Source of the DNA: JACKDX01 sp964640175
GTDB taxonomy: Bacteria > Myxococcota_A > Polyangia > Polyangiales > GCA-016699535
Reading direction: 5' to 3'
Assembly (NCBI GenBank): GCA_964640175.1
Contig: CAZXFW010000002.1
Coordinates: 124,001 to 188,000, forward strand
Length of the DNA stretch: 64,000 bases
The first letter of the stretch is position 1. Every line of letters begins with the position of its first letter. This document shows, piece by piece, positions 1 to 8,635 of this stretch. A program made the position numbers and the translations under genes. Below the pieces are notes generated by a model. It did no database searches. It had not been told where the DNA came from and saw only the letters and a program-made list of their open reading frames with translations.

Positions 1-2
1 AC

Positions 3-1082
3 GTGTGGCCAACATTATCCATAGAACGGCGAAAAAACGCGATTGGCATTTGGGAACATTACCTGCCGTCAGAGCCCTTAGCACTCAAAGCACTTGTTTC
101 GGCCGCCAAAGACCCTAACGCGCGCGTCCGACACGCTGCGCTTGATGTGCTCATCAACACCAAAGACGTCGCGGTGGAAGACCTGGGACCGTTGAGCTTT
201 GAGCCGTCCGCTCAAGGAGATCGCGTTGCATTGTGGCTTGCAACGCACCATCCAGAGGCTGCGGTGAACATACTTCTGGATGCCTTTGGGTCTAGCGGAG
301 GCACCGAACGTCCTGTGCTCCGAATGGCCTTTGAACGGGGAGTTTCTACCGCACCTCCTGCGCGAACCCTACGTACTTTGGAGGCATGGTGGGCTTCGAA
401 GCCAGCGATCAGTATACGCGCTGCCGTCATCCTAGCCCTCGCCAACGTTCAAGCCTACCAGTCACAAGCCAACCAGTGGCTCCGTGCCACGTTACCCGAT
501 GCGCAAGACTTCAAAGATCAATGGCGCTTGACGCAAAGCACAACGCTTTTGCCCCCTGATGATGTCGTTGACCAATGGCTCGCCACATTGTTGGGCAAAA
601 CCACGCCTTGGATGCTCCGCAACAAAGCACTTGAATCGATCGATAAACGTAATGCAAAGGACCATCTCCGGCACCTGAGACACGCACTTCAAGACAGCTA
701 CCCTGTGGTAAAGCAGACTGCCATTCACAGTCTTCTTAAACGAAAGTCCAAAGCAAGCTGGCCAGTGATTGAGCGAAGGTTACGTGACCCTGCAGAATGG
801 CCCCTTGTAAAACATGCTGCACTAAGCTTTTTGTCCGAGCTCTGCGTGCATGAAGGCTCTGCTGCGGTAGTGGATATCCTCTTGAAACCCGTAACCCCTA
901 TGACGCGATCGAGCCAACGCCTGCGTGAACATGCATGGGCCGTGGCCATGGCTCTGGGAGGAAAGGCGCGAAAAGACGCGCTAAAGATAGCCTCTAGCAG
1001 GCATTGGCCTACATTAAAGAGAGAATCCCTGAAACGTGCGGCCCAAACGCCGCCTCGATGTCAAATCCCGGGAAACTTGTAA
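3..1082 (+). CDS. HEAT-repeat protein, 5'-truncated by the window edge
   Basis: The reading frame is already open at the window edge, so the true N-terminus lies outside; the GTG at position 3 is only the first usable codon seen. About 359 residues are visible, with no signal peptide or membrane segment. Paired amphipathic helices recur, for example around residue 38 (DPNARVRHAALDVL) and around residue 227 (DSYPVVKQTAIHSLL), which is the spacing and character of HEAT/PBS-lyase-like repeats. Such repeats normally form curved protein-binding scaffolds, not enzymes. The stop lies 28 bp before the lipoprotein gene on the same strand, so the two may be co-transcribed. The partner and process are unknown. 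Confidence 0.7.
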   Translation: MWPTLSIERRKNAIGIWEHYLPSEPLALKALVSAAKDPNARVRHAALDVLINTKDVAVEDLGPLSFEPSAQGDRVALWLATHHPEAAVNILLDAFGSSGGTERPVLRMAFERGVSTAPPARTLRTLEAWWASKPAISIRAAVILALANVQAYQSQANQWLRATLPDAQDFKDQWRLTQSTTLLPPDDVVDQWLATLLGKTTPWMLRNKALESIDKRNAKDHLRHLRHALQDSYPVVKQTAIHSLLKRKSKASWPVIERRLRDPAEWPLVKHAALSFLSELCVHEGSAAVVDILLKPVTPMTRSSQRLREHAWAVAMALGGKARKDALKIASSRHWPTLKRESLKRAAQTPPRCQIPGNL

Positions 1083-1110
1083 CCTACGGCCCGACGTTTA
1101 TTATAGGCCC

Positions 1111-1767
1111 ATGCGACATCTTATTCTAGAGCCTGTCACCAAGTCCCTCTCAATCGGATTGGGTGCCATCATGGTATTAGTGGCAGCGTGTGGCCAGAGC
1201 GGCACTGCAAGCCAAGCGGAGGTAGAAAAACTCCCTACCATTCAGCCTCAGTTGCCTGAAGTTCCCACGCTTCCGCCTCCGCCCCATCCTGTGCGTTACA
1301 ACGATGAAAGCTACAGCGTGTATGGGTTACGAAAAGAGCTGCGCAAAGAAATCGATAAGGATGTCACTCTTACGGGCTACATCGTAAACATCTATCAACC
1401 TGAGCCTTGCCCAAAGGGCGAAACGTGCCCTCCTCCACGCGCACCGCATCTGTGGCTTGCAGACACTCCTGAAGAAAAAGATGTTGAAAAACTTATTCGG
1501 CTCTGTGGTTATGCCGAAAATCACGAAGAGCTTGCTAAAGCGGCACGCTCTGCGCGCACCAAGCCTGATCCCGAATCAGGTATCATTCCCATTCCGAACG
1601 ACTTCGCCGTGGGTGCCAAGGTCAAAGTTAAAGCACACTTTGCCTATATTTCAGGCCTTGGATTCAATGATGCCAGTGGGCTATTGGATTACCGTGGCCA
1701 TGAAACGCTAGAGGGCGGGAAAGCACCTGTGCGCAAGAAGCCTTCCGTACAAAAGGTGGAGTTTTAA
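1111..1767 (+). CDS. Small lipoprotein, OB-fold-like, unknown function
   Basis: A protein of 218 residues. I start it at the ATG at 1111 because the residues that follow form a lipoprotein signal: a basic stretch, a hydrophobic segment and a lipobox ending at Cys27 (VAAC). The frame is open further upstream (to 1036), but that extension would overlap the HEAT gene and hide the signal peptide. A Pro-rich linker (about residues 42-65) precedes a compact domain with a DVTLTGYIVNIYQP strand pattern that resembles an OB-fold, plus a Cys pair (CPKGETC). I do not recognise a family with a known role. It is probably anchored to the outer or inner membrane on the periplasmic side. Confidence 0.7.
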   Translation: MRHLILEPVTKSLSIGLGAIMVLVAACGQSGTASQAEVEKLPTIQPQLPEVPTLPPPPHPVRYNDESYSVYGLRKELRKEIDKDVTLTGYIVNIYQPEPCPKGETCPPPRAPHLWLADTPEEKDVEKLIRLCGYAENHEELAKAARSARTKPDPESGIIPIPNDFAVGAKVKVKAHFAYISGLGFNDASGLLDYRGHETLEGGKAPVRKKPSVQKVEF

Positions 1768-1794
1768 CACACCCTAAATAGCCTACGAAGGTAG

Positions 1795-2391
1795 TTAGCT
1801 CCCTGCATCGGACGCAGGCTGTGCTTGAGGTAAGTAATGCGCAGCGTCTTGCTTCAAGTGTTGTACAAACTCTTCATTGACGACATAGGCAACACTTAAG
1901 TCATCGCCTTGCGCATAATATCCCTGGCTGCGGAAATCTTTTCTACCAATAGCCAGAATGTAACGTCGGCCCTTAACCCAATACGACAACCGAATCCAAG
2001 GGGTTTCTAACCCAAACTGCGTTCGGTCCTGTTTGCTCAACGCCTGCAGACGTCGCAGGGGTTCCATCCATTCGAGCTCCGAAACAAGGGTGTCTATCGC
2101 TTGCTTATCGAGAGCAGCCTGCTTGGGATAGACCATCCTCCATTGGCCCGCAGTATGAACCGCAGGATTAACATGTTTCCGGACAAATATGATTCGCTTT
2201 CCACGATGCGCAATCTGAATACGACTAACTTCCTGCACCATGAACGTGGGAAGCAGTGTTTCTTTGCGTGACTGAAGCTGACCGCTTGAAAGCGTATGAT
2301 GCTCTACAAAGGTAATGTACGCCGCTAACCCTAATGCAATCACAGCAAGCGGAACGATCAGTCGCCAGCTCACGCCCGGCGTCTCCACCAC
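1795..2391 (-). CDS. DUF4340-type protein of a Gld-like ABC system
   Basis: A protein of 198 residues with a single N-terminal membrane anchor (about residues 8-27) and a soluble domain with the RRLQALSKQDRTQFGLETP pattern typical of DUF4340 proteins. It starts at a GTG (2391) that has an AGGG ribosome site 8 bp upstream and lies 22 bp inside the preceding gldG-like gene, so it is translationally coupled. DUF4340 genes usually follow gldG-like genes in Deltaproteobacteria, so it is probably an accessory subunit on the periplasmic face of the same transporter. It is the last gene of a four-gene operon. Biochemical role is not established. Confidence 0.75.
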   Translation of the reverse strand: MVETPGVSWRLIVPLAVIALGLAAYITFVEHHTLSSGQLQSRKETLLPTFMVQEVSRIQIAHRGKRIIFVRKHVNPAVHTAGQWRMVYPKQAALDKQAIDTLVSELEWMEPLRRLQALSKQDRTQFGLETPWIRLSYWVKGRRYILAIGRKDFRSQGYYAQGDDLSVAYVVNEEFVQHLKQDAAHYLPQAQPASDAGS

Positions 2392-3926
2392 ACCAAAAGC
2401 CCTAAGATCAGCATACTAAGCGGCAAAAGCACCACAAGACGCCACCACAAGACATCAAGGTCTTGAAGGCTCCAGTGCACACCTCCGCGCCGCACCTGTT
2501 TTGGCGGAATCGAAATTAATGAAGGACGCTCAGTTAACCAGCCTGTCCACGCACTGGCCAAATAAAGGTTCGCTAACTCAGGGGCATCGAGATACGTAGC
2601 GGAAAGCCAATCGCTGTCACCGATGACAATGAGTCTATGTCCTATAGACGGAACGCCTTTGGACGAAGCTCCGTCTTTGACTGCGCTCAGCATACCCACG
2701 GCCGCCACGGATAAGACTTCTTGATGCTGTGCTGACGGAAGCGTCTGTGATGTCGCCAATCGTTGGATATCAGCCACGTTGTTCAGCGTGGCTGCTTGCC
2801 CACTGGTCCTTAGTAACGGTTCGGCGCCACTGCCTTGCACAGGACGCACCACCCGCGCTTGCTGCAACACCGTAGGAATATGTGCGGATGTTAGCACCCG
2901 CGTGGTAACATGGGATCCATAGTCCACCACAAAGAACCGCTCTAAAACGCTTTGTTGTGGAAGCAGTGCTTTGTCACGTTCGACGACAATATCACGCTCG
3001 ATTTTCATCCCAGCTTGTTCGGCCACTGTTTCCAATCCCGATGCCAGTAATTCGTCATGCTGGATGATGGGATCAAGCGCCAAGAGCACGTTGCCACCTT
3101 GGGCTAAATACGCCCGCACAGCTTCTGCTTCCTGCTGTCCGTAAGGCCGACTTGGCCCTATCACAAACAAAGCATGGCAGTCTGACGGAATAGCAGCACT
3201 GCCTCGAATCACCACGGGTGTCATTTCAACATTGTCGCGTTTGAGTTCTTCAGACAAACCATACACCGTCCGCTGCTCACGTGGTTCAAGCGTCCACTCA
3301 CCATGCCCCTCAGCAACACAAACTTTGGTCGAACTCCCTTCGGTGACTTGTAAAATCGCAGACGTGAGCGCTCGTTCCGCTCGAACTTCGACGCGATCTT
3401 CTTCGTGTTCGTTATCGCCGTCCATATCGACAAACCCGATAAGATCATCACGCTTAATAATCCAACGCTGCGTGTCGGTGGCCAACACTGCAGCCGCATC
3501 CGCACGCATTTCTCCTGTGCCCAGCACTTGTCCCGCCATCACGTTAAACCGTTTAGCTAACATATCGAACTCTGCCGGGCGCCGATCGGGATCGACAAGA
3601 TGCACCGCAATTTTACTTGAAGCCTCACGGTATCTATCTAAGAGTGCTTTGATCTCCGAAAAACTTGGTTCGCTTTCAGAAAGAAACACATAAATGCTCA
3701 CTGGAGAATCTAACCCATGAAGCACCTGTTCTGTGCGAGAAGAAAGCGTATAGAGCTTTTCTTTGGTCCAATCCCAACGCTTATAATGACGGAACGCCAA
3801 GTAATTGAGCATTCCAAACACCGCCAACATCAATAGGACACTGATACTAACGTTCCAATGATACAACCATCGAAGCCGTGTGGCAGAACGCACTGTTCCG
3901 GACGGTGGACGCGACGAACCTGTCAT
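2370..3926 (-). CDS. GldG-like auxiliary component of ABC-2 transporter
   Basis: A protein of 518 residues: a membrane segment near the N-terminus (about residues 26-46), a large periplasmic part with a DUF4350/GldG-type fold (RYREASSKIAVHLVDPDRRP; later LAQGGNVLLALDP), and a C-terminal membrane segment just before the WWRRRA end. I chose the ATG at 3926 since it gives an ATGA overlap with the stop of the permease gene upstream; a GTG at 3935 is too close to the GAGG site. The family is named from gliding-motility ABC components in Bacteroidetes, but homologues are widespread in non-gliding bacteria, and the substrate is unknown. Confidence 0.8.
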   Translation of the reverse strand: MTGSSRPPSGTVRSATRLRWLYHWNVSISVLLMLAVFGMLNYLAFRHYKRWDWTKEKLYTLSSRTEQVLHGLDSPVSIYVFLSESEPSFSEIKALLDRYREASSKIAVHLVDPDRRPAEFDMLAKRFNVMAGQVLGTGEMRADAAAVLATDTQRWIIKRDDLIGFVDMDGDNEHEEDRVEVRAERALTSAILQVTEGSSTKVCVAEGHGEWTLEPREQRTVYGLSEELKRDNVEMTPVVIRGSAAIPSDCHALFVIGPSRPYGQQEAEAVRAYLAQGGNVLLALDPIIQHDELLASGLETVAEQAGMKIERDIVVERDKALLPQQSVLERFFVVDYGSHVTTRVLTSAHIPTVLQQARVVRPVQGSGAEPLLRTSGQAATLNNVADIQRLATSQTLPSAQHQEVLSVAAVGMLSAVKDGASSKGVPSIGHRLIVIGDSDWLSATYLDAPELANLYLASAWTGWLTERPSLISIPPKQVRRGGVHWSLQDLDVLWWRLVVLLPLSMLILGLLVWWRRRA

Positions 3927-4672
3927 GTCGACCACTTCCTCAATTCAAGCCGACGTGTCGCAAGCATCAAAGCCAATGCCGAGACAGAAAAATTCAAGAC
4001 CAAGTAACGGCTGTCCACAATGCCCTTCGAAAACGTATTCATCTGGCTCCAAACGCTCACATAGGCACAAAGTTCTCGACGCAGTTCATCATCAAACAGA
4101 AACTCACCAAGCCCTATGACAAAAAGTAGCCCAAGCGCCATGAAGGTAAGCAATGCGGCACTAATCTGATTCCGAGCGCCTGCACTCATCATCAGGCCAA
4201 TGGCCATGTAATAACTCCCTATCCCAAACACGCCGAGATAGCTGGAAGCCACTTCACCTGCATCGATATGACCGTGCATGGCAGAAAACCAAACATAAAA
4301 CAGCGTAGGTATCCAAAGCACAACCCAGATAACCAGCGCAGCCATATACTTGCCTAGGATAAGTGCCCACTCGGTCACTGGAGCGGTTAATAACCCCTCT
4401 AACGTGCCGCTTTGCCGTTCCTCTGCGACAAGCCGCATGGTCAGCACCGGGACAAATACCAAAAGAGGCATAAAGAATAAGGTGGTGCCACCAAAAAACG
4501 TGGTCAGCGGGTGCATGGTGGGGCTTTCAAACGCATACTGAGAATAGTGCGCCACGAGCACGTAAAAATGCATGCCACACCACAGAAGCCAAACGGTAAG
4601 AACCGTGTAAGCCACAGGTGATAGAAAAAACGCACGAAGCTCGCGCAGAGCAATCAACCAAGCACTCTTCAT
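3923..4672 (-). CDS. ABC-2 type permease, GldF-like
   Basis: A membrane protein of 249 residues with about six hydrophobic segments (for example residues 17-38, 62-82, 104-127, 145-165, 172-192 and 225-243). The MRLVAEERQSGTLEGLLTAPV motif after the second segment is the hallmark of ABC-2 permeases and marks contact with the ATPase. It overlaps the ATPase gene upstream and the gldG-like gene downstream by ATGA junctions, so all three proteins are made in a coupled way. It should form the membrane channel of the transporter. The direction is probably export, as for most ABC-2 systems. Confidence 0.85.
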   Translation of the reverse strand: MKSAWLIALRELRAFFLSPVAYTVLTVWLLWCGMHFYVLVAHYSQYAFESPTMHPLTTFFGGTTLFFMPLLVFVPVLTMRLVAEERQSGTLEGLLTAPVTEWALILGKYMAALVIWVVLWIPTLFYVWFSAMHGHIDAGEVASSYLGVFGIGSYYMAIGLMMSAGARNQISAALLTFMALGLLFVIGLGEFLFDDELRRELCAYVSVWSQMNTFSKGIVDSRYLVLNFSVSALALMLATRRLELRKWST

Positions 4673-5703
4673 GATGGCTCCTTAGGCGGACTGCTTACCG
4701 CGTTCACAGGCTCGTCTATCAACCCTTCGTGTGGCACGCTGCCCGACTGGGAGTCTTCGGCTGCGGTATCCGTTGTCGTCAGTTCAGCAAATACATCTTC
4801 CAATGAAGCGTTTTCGTTCCTTAGTTCACGCAACACCAAACCAGCATCCGCCACAGCTCGAAATACGCGTTCTGCCACCATCGGATCTGGCTCCGTTTCC
4901 ATACGCGCACGCACCAAGCCGCTATACGTAAGCTCACTGACATCCAACACACGTCTGATGCCTTCAATTCCCCACAACAACGGCTCAAGCTCCGCGCGTT
5001 TGCCTCGCGCCTCAATCAACAGCAATTGCTCAGCGCCTTGAGTCCCTCGTAACGCCCCTGGTCGACCTTCCGCAACAAGCTTGCCCTTGTGCAAAATCAT
5101 GACCCGCTCCGCCATGGCTTCAACTTCAGGAAGAATATGGGTAGATAACAGGATGGTTTTGCGCCCTGCCAAGCGACGAATCAACCCGCGTACATGTCGA
5201 ATTTGATTGGGGTCTAACCCCGCAGTCGGCTCATCTAAAATGAGCAATGGGGGATCCGCCACAAGCGCATCGGCCAATCCAAGCCGCTGGCGAAATCCTC
5301 TTGAAAGCTGGCCGATGATACGCTGCGCTACCTCAGTGATATCCGCAAGCCGCATGGCCTCATCAACCGCAGACGCAAGTGCCTTCCGTGCCACACCTTT
5401 AAGCGCAGCGCGATACCGCAGAAACTCGGCCACCCGCATATCTTTGTAAGCCGGAACACCTTCTGGCATGTACCCTATGCGCCGCCTCGCTTGGACCGAA
5501 TTTTTTAAGACATCCACCCCATCAATTTCAATCGTCCCACTGTGAGGCGCCAAATACCCTGTCAGCATGCGCAAGGTCGTGGTTTTTCCAGCCCCATTGG
5601 GACCAAGAAATCCAACGATTTCACCTGTCGACACCTGAAAGCTCAGGTTACTAACCGCCTGATAGCTCCCGTAATGCTTGCTGAGCTGATGAACCTTGAG
5701 CAC
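4669..5703 (-). CDS. ABC transporter ATP-binding protein, GldA-like
   Basis: A protein of 344 residues with a complete ABC ATPase domain: Walker A GPNGAGKTTT (about residues 33-42), signature LSRGFRQR (about 131), Walker B LLILDEPTAGLDP (about 152-164) and the switch His in STHILPEVE. A C-terminal domain of about 100 residues (DUF4162-like) follows, then an acidic/polar tail. It starts at a GTG with no clear ribosome site; TTATAT lies about 12 bp upstream, so the message may be nearly leaderless. It is the first gene of the four-gene operon and energises the GldF-like permease. Confidence 0.85.
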   Translation of the reverse strand: MLKVHQLSKHYGSYQAVSNLSFQVSTGEIVGFLGPNGAGKTTTLRMLTGYLAPHSGTIEIDGVDVLKNSVQARRRIGYMPEGVPAYKDMRVAEFLRYRAALKGVARKALASAVDEAMRLADITEVAQRIIGQLSRGFRQRLGLADALVADPPLLILDEPTAGLDPNQIRHVRGLIRRLAGRKTILLSTHILPEVEAMAERVMILHKGKLVAEGRPGALRGTQGAEQLLLIEARGKRAELEPLLWGIEGIRRVLDVSELTYSGLVRARMETEPDPMVAERVFRAVADAGLVLRELRNENASLEDVFAELTTTDTAAEDSQSGSVPHEGLIDEPVNAVSSPPKEPS

Positions 5704-5831
5704 GTGGCGAGGATATAACGCAATGTTCGCCAGCGCTCCAGCACCAAGTGAGGGCCTTGTCCTCGTTCACGCATCGAAGGGCCGAATCCCCTTTTTAGAC
5801 GTCCCCCTGCTCAGGCGATACCCTTTATGGA

Positions 5832-6905
5832 ATGAAAAATGGGGCATTTGTCGGACGCGCCGTCACAGCCATGGTCGCAATCGCATGCGGCGCTGGTCTG
5901 GCACACTTCAGCCAGGATTTGCCTGGGCTGGGCATCCAGGCTACCCCATGGCACAGCCAGGCCCACGCAGCAGTGCGTACAACGACCCCCCGACAGGCGC
6001 CCCGTTCTGCTGGCACTCAAACCCGCCTTCCAGCTCTTGAACCCATCAACCTCGCCGCTGCCATGGGCAAGCGTTTCGCAAATGGTATGGTGATCTCGGG
6101 AGCCACCCCGCACCGACTCATCCTCTTTACGTTTGACGATGGCCCAAACAAAGTGTCCACGCCTCGTCTATTGGATGCACTGGATGAGGCAGGCATTAAG
6201 GCAGTGTTCTTTTTATCCGCGTGGCGTATTCGTGGAGACACTCCTGTCCAGCGAGAACAAGCCGAAGTCGCCATTGATATCATTCGTCGTGGCCACATGG
6301 TAGCCAATCATGGCCTGGACCATGAACAGTTACCCCTTCTGAACAATGCGGATGCGACCTATCAGATTTTAGGGGCTCAAGACATCTTCGAGACAACGCT
6401 CGGAGAACGTCCTTGGCTATTCCGACCTCCTGGAGGCGCACGCTCAGCACGCGTTGATGCGCTTCTTGCGGAGCATGGGTACACCACAATGCTCTGGAAT
6501 CTAGGCACGGGTGACGTTCAAGTAGACACTGCGGAGGAAGTATTTAGCACTTGGAAAAAAGTGCATGACCGTCGTGAACGCGAATCGGGCCACAGCGGTG
6601 GCATCATATTGTTACACGATACACACGAATGGAGTGTCGATGGCTTTAAGCTAATTCACGCTGAGCTGATGCGCCGCAACTGCACCTACCTATCACGCAA
6701 TGAAGAACTCTTCGACATCGTAGATGACCCAAGCTTCTTTTATGTGCCACGCGCGAAAGCTTCTCCCGGTCAATTAGCTCCGCCGGCAACGCCTTCCCTA
6801 GCGATACTTGAAGCCCGGCAACAAAGATTGCGACAAAAAACGGCGATGCGCTGCCGCTCAACACACACCACGGGTTCGGCTACTCCACATCCCTCTCATA
6901 CTTAA
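5832..6905 (+). CDS. Secreted polysaccharide deacetylase (NodB domain)
   Basis: A protein of 357 residues with an N-terminal signal-like hydrophobic stretch (residues 8-26). The NodB homology domain follows: the metal/catalytic motif TFDDGPN at about residue 98, then HMVANHGLDHEQ (metal-binding His pair), RPPGGARS, and the LLHDTHEWSVDG motif carrying a catalytic His. All core residues of carbohydrate esterase family 4 appear to be present. These enzymes remove N-acetyl groups from chitin-like oligomers, peptidoglycan or exopolysaccharide; the substrate here cannot be told. The C-terminal 60 residues are low complexity. Transcribed divergently from the ABC operon. Confidence 0.85.
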   Translation: MKNGAFVGRAVTAMVAIACGAGLAHFSQDLPGLGIQATPWHSQAHAAVRTTTPRQAPRSAGTQTRLPALEPINLAAAMGKRFANGMVISGATPHRLILFTFDDGPNKVSTPRLLDALDEAGIKAVFFLSAWRIRGDTPVQREQAEVAIDIIRRGHMVANHGLDHEQLPLLNNADATYQILGAQDIFETTLGERPWLFRPPGGARSARVDALLAEHGYTTMLWNLGTGDVQVDTAEEVFSTWKKVHDRRERESGHSGGIILLHDTHEWSVDGFKLIHAELMRRNCTYLSRNEELFDIVDDPSFFYVPRAKASPGQLAPPATPSLAILEARQQRLRQKTAMRCRSTHTTGSATPHPSHT

Positions 6906-6997
6906 GAGGCGCTTTAGTTCTGCCAAAGCGAACCGTTATCCGGCCATGCCTGAATCTTCCCCACAATTTCCTGAGGGTGCTGGAAAGTTCGTGGTAG

Positions 6998-7936
6998 CTA
7001 CCCTGCAATCGCGCCAAGAGAAACTTCTTCGGGCGTGTCATTGAGCCCAGGAATCCACGACTCATCAGGGCCTTCTTCTGGCAGGACAACAGGACGACCA
7101 AGATAATCCACCCGCGCCCCTGGCCAGATATACGCTCGCCACACGTACAAAAACAGCGAACGCTGCTCCAACGCAGGATGAATATGCGGCCCTAGCACCC
7201 GTTGATGCGTCTCGGGCAACAAGCTCCAATGTAACCCCGGTTTGATGTGGTGCATACCATGAAACCCGTTATTGAATGTCCACCAGTTAACCCACTTCCC
7301 CATGAAATTTCGCGAATGATTGTAAAGGCTGCTTGGGTCACACCCATCGTGCTGCACAAAGTTAATGCCAACAATGCCCCAAGCGGCATAAAGGTGAGGA
7401 ACCCACACATAAAGCAGCGCTTTTTGCCAATCAAGAAGAAACAGCACGGCATAAACACCTATCAACGCCACAGTTTCTAATATGAGCTGGTGAAACCACC
7501 GAGGTCGCTCAAGCCGCATAGCTTTGGCATACTGCCACTCCGCCCGAGTGATCGCACCACTGACAATGGCTGTGAAAAAAATTTGGTTGAGCAGATTCCA
7601 ACGGAACCTTGCTTTATAAGTACGCATGATGTCTTTGCGTGTTTGCGTGTGCACATGATGGCTCAAGTTATGCCCAGGAACATAGGCACTCACCGGATGG
7701 CCGTAACTCAAGGTTAACACCACTTGAAATATACGGTTGAGCAAGACGTGGTTAAATACGGGCACATGAACGGTGTTGTGCGTGATCACCGCACAGAAAA
7801 AAGACATCACCGCAATTGCAATCATGAAAGGAACCCGCACGAGCCATGTCGGATGGATGACCCAGGCAAACGCCACCAGCCCAAAATAAAACGACACAAA
7901 TGCCAAGGTGCGCAAATCTGCTTTGTATCGAAGCAT
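6998..7936 (-). CDS. Membrane fatty acid desaturase
   Basis: A protein of 312 residues with several membrane segments and the three histidine clusters of the di-iron desaturase/hydroxylase superfamily: HNTVH (about residue 51), HNLSHHVH (about 87) and HGMHHIKPG (about 218). These bind the two irons. The arrangement fits acyl-lipid or acyl-CoA desaturases; position specificity cannot be predicted. I start at the ATG at 7936, which has a GAGGGG site just upstream; the GTG at 7939 is too close to that site. It begins 6 bp after the trmB stop, so it is probably in the same transcript. Confidence 0.8.
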   Translation of the reverse strand: MLRYKADLRTLAFVSFYFGLVAFAWVIHPTWLVRVPFMIAIAVMSFFCAVITHNTVHVPVFNHVLLNRIFQVVLTLSYGHPVSAYVPGHNLSHHVHTQTRKDIMRTYKARFRWNLLNQIFFTAIVSGAITRAEWQYAKAMRLERPRWFHQLILETVALIGVYAVLFLLDWQKALLYVWVPHLYAAWGIVGINFVQHDGCDPSSLYNHSRNFMGKWVNWWTFNNGFHGMHHIKPGLHWSLLPETHQRVLGPHIHPALEQRSLFLYVWRAYIWPGARVDYLGRPVVLPEEGPDESWIPGLNDTPEEVSLGAIAG

Positions 7937-7942
7937 CACCCC

Positions 7943-8635
7943 TCAGGGCAAAACGAAAGCGGATATTTTAGCGGAATTTGCAGGGGGTGACAAGGGCTTG
8001 CGATGGGCCAAAATCCGCCACATGGGCAGGCCATCTCGTACAGCACGGATTTCCCGATTGGAAGGAGCGCCAAACGGATTGACCGACACCCAGCCCTCAG
8101 CTCCCTGCAACTCAAACTCAGGATGCTTCATTAACAGACTGTGGTAATCCAGCGCTCTATCCTTGACGTCGGTCTGAATAAACAGCTCACCCTTTTCTTT
8201 AAGAAGCCGTGCCAATTCATCCAGCAAGCTTAAGGTGATCACGCGACGCTTCGTGTGCTTTTTTTTCCACCATGGATCCGGAAAGTGAATAAACACGCGA
8301 TTCAGCACCTGACTTGGACCGGAGCGCTTAATCACATGCCCTACATCGTCCGCATAGACATGCGCATTTCCCAAGCCTTCTTTTCTGCACCGTTCCGCCA
8401 CTTGAAACGCAAGCTTGGGTTTAACTTCAATGCCGATAAGACACGTCTTAGGACACTGTCGAGCACGCTCTAGCAACGAAGCGCCTTTTCCAAAACCAAT
8501 CTCAAGTTCACACTCATCAGAGTGTGGAAAAAGCTCCGTAAAATCGATTGGCCCATCCGGCAACCGTGGCGCAATGGTCTTATACTCTCGCTTGGGCTCC
8601 GCGGCTCGGGAGAGATTCTCACTCGGAAAATCCAA
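7943..8635 (-). CDS. trmB: tRNA (guanine-N7-)-methyltransferase
   Basis: A protein of 230 residues that makes m7G at position 46 of tRNA using S-adenosylmethionine. Diagnostic motifs are ELEIGFGKGASLL (SAM-binding loop), GIEVKPK, and the family signature FIHFPDPWWKKKHTKRR followed by a C-terminal catalytic domain. It starts at a TTG with a GGAG site 6 bp upstream; no better start exists before the conserved region. The start lies 17 bp inside the end of the upstream lipoprotein gene, which implies translational coupling with a gene of unrelated function. Confidence 0.93.
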   Translation of the reverse strand: MDFPSENLSRAAEPKREYKTIAPRLPDGPIDFTELFPHSDECELEIGFGKGASLLERARQCPKTCLIGIEVKPKLAFQVAERCRKEGLGNAHVYADDVGHVIKRSGPSQVLNRVFIHFPDPWWKKKHTKRRVITLSLLDELARLLKEKGELFIQTDVKDRALDYHSLLMKHPEFELQGAEGWVSVNPFGAPSNREIRAVRDGLPMWRILAHRKPLSPPANSAKISAFVLP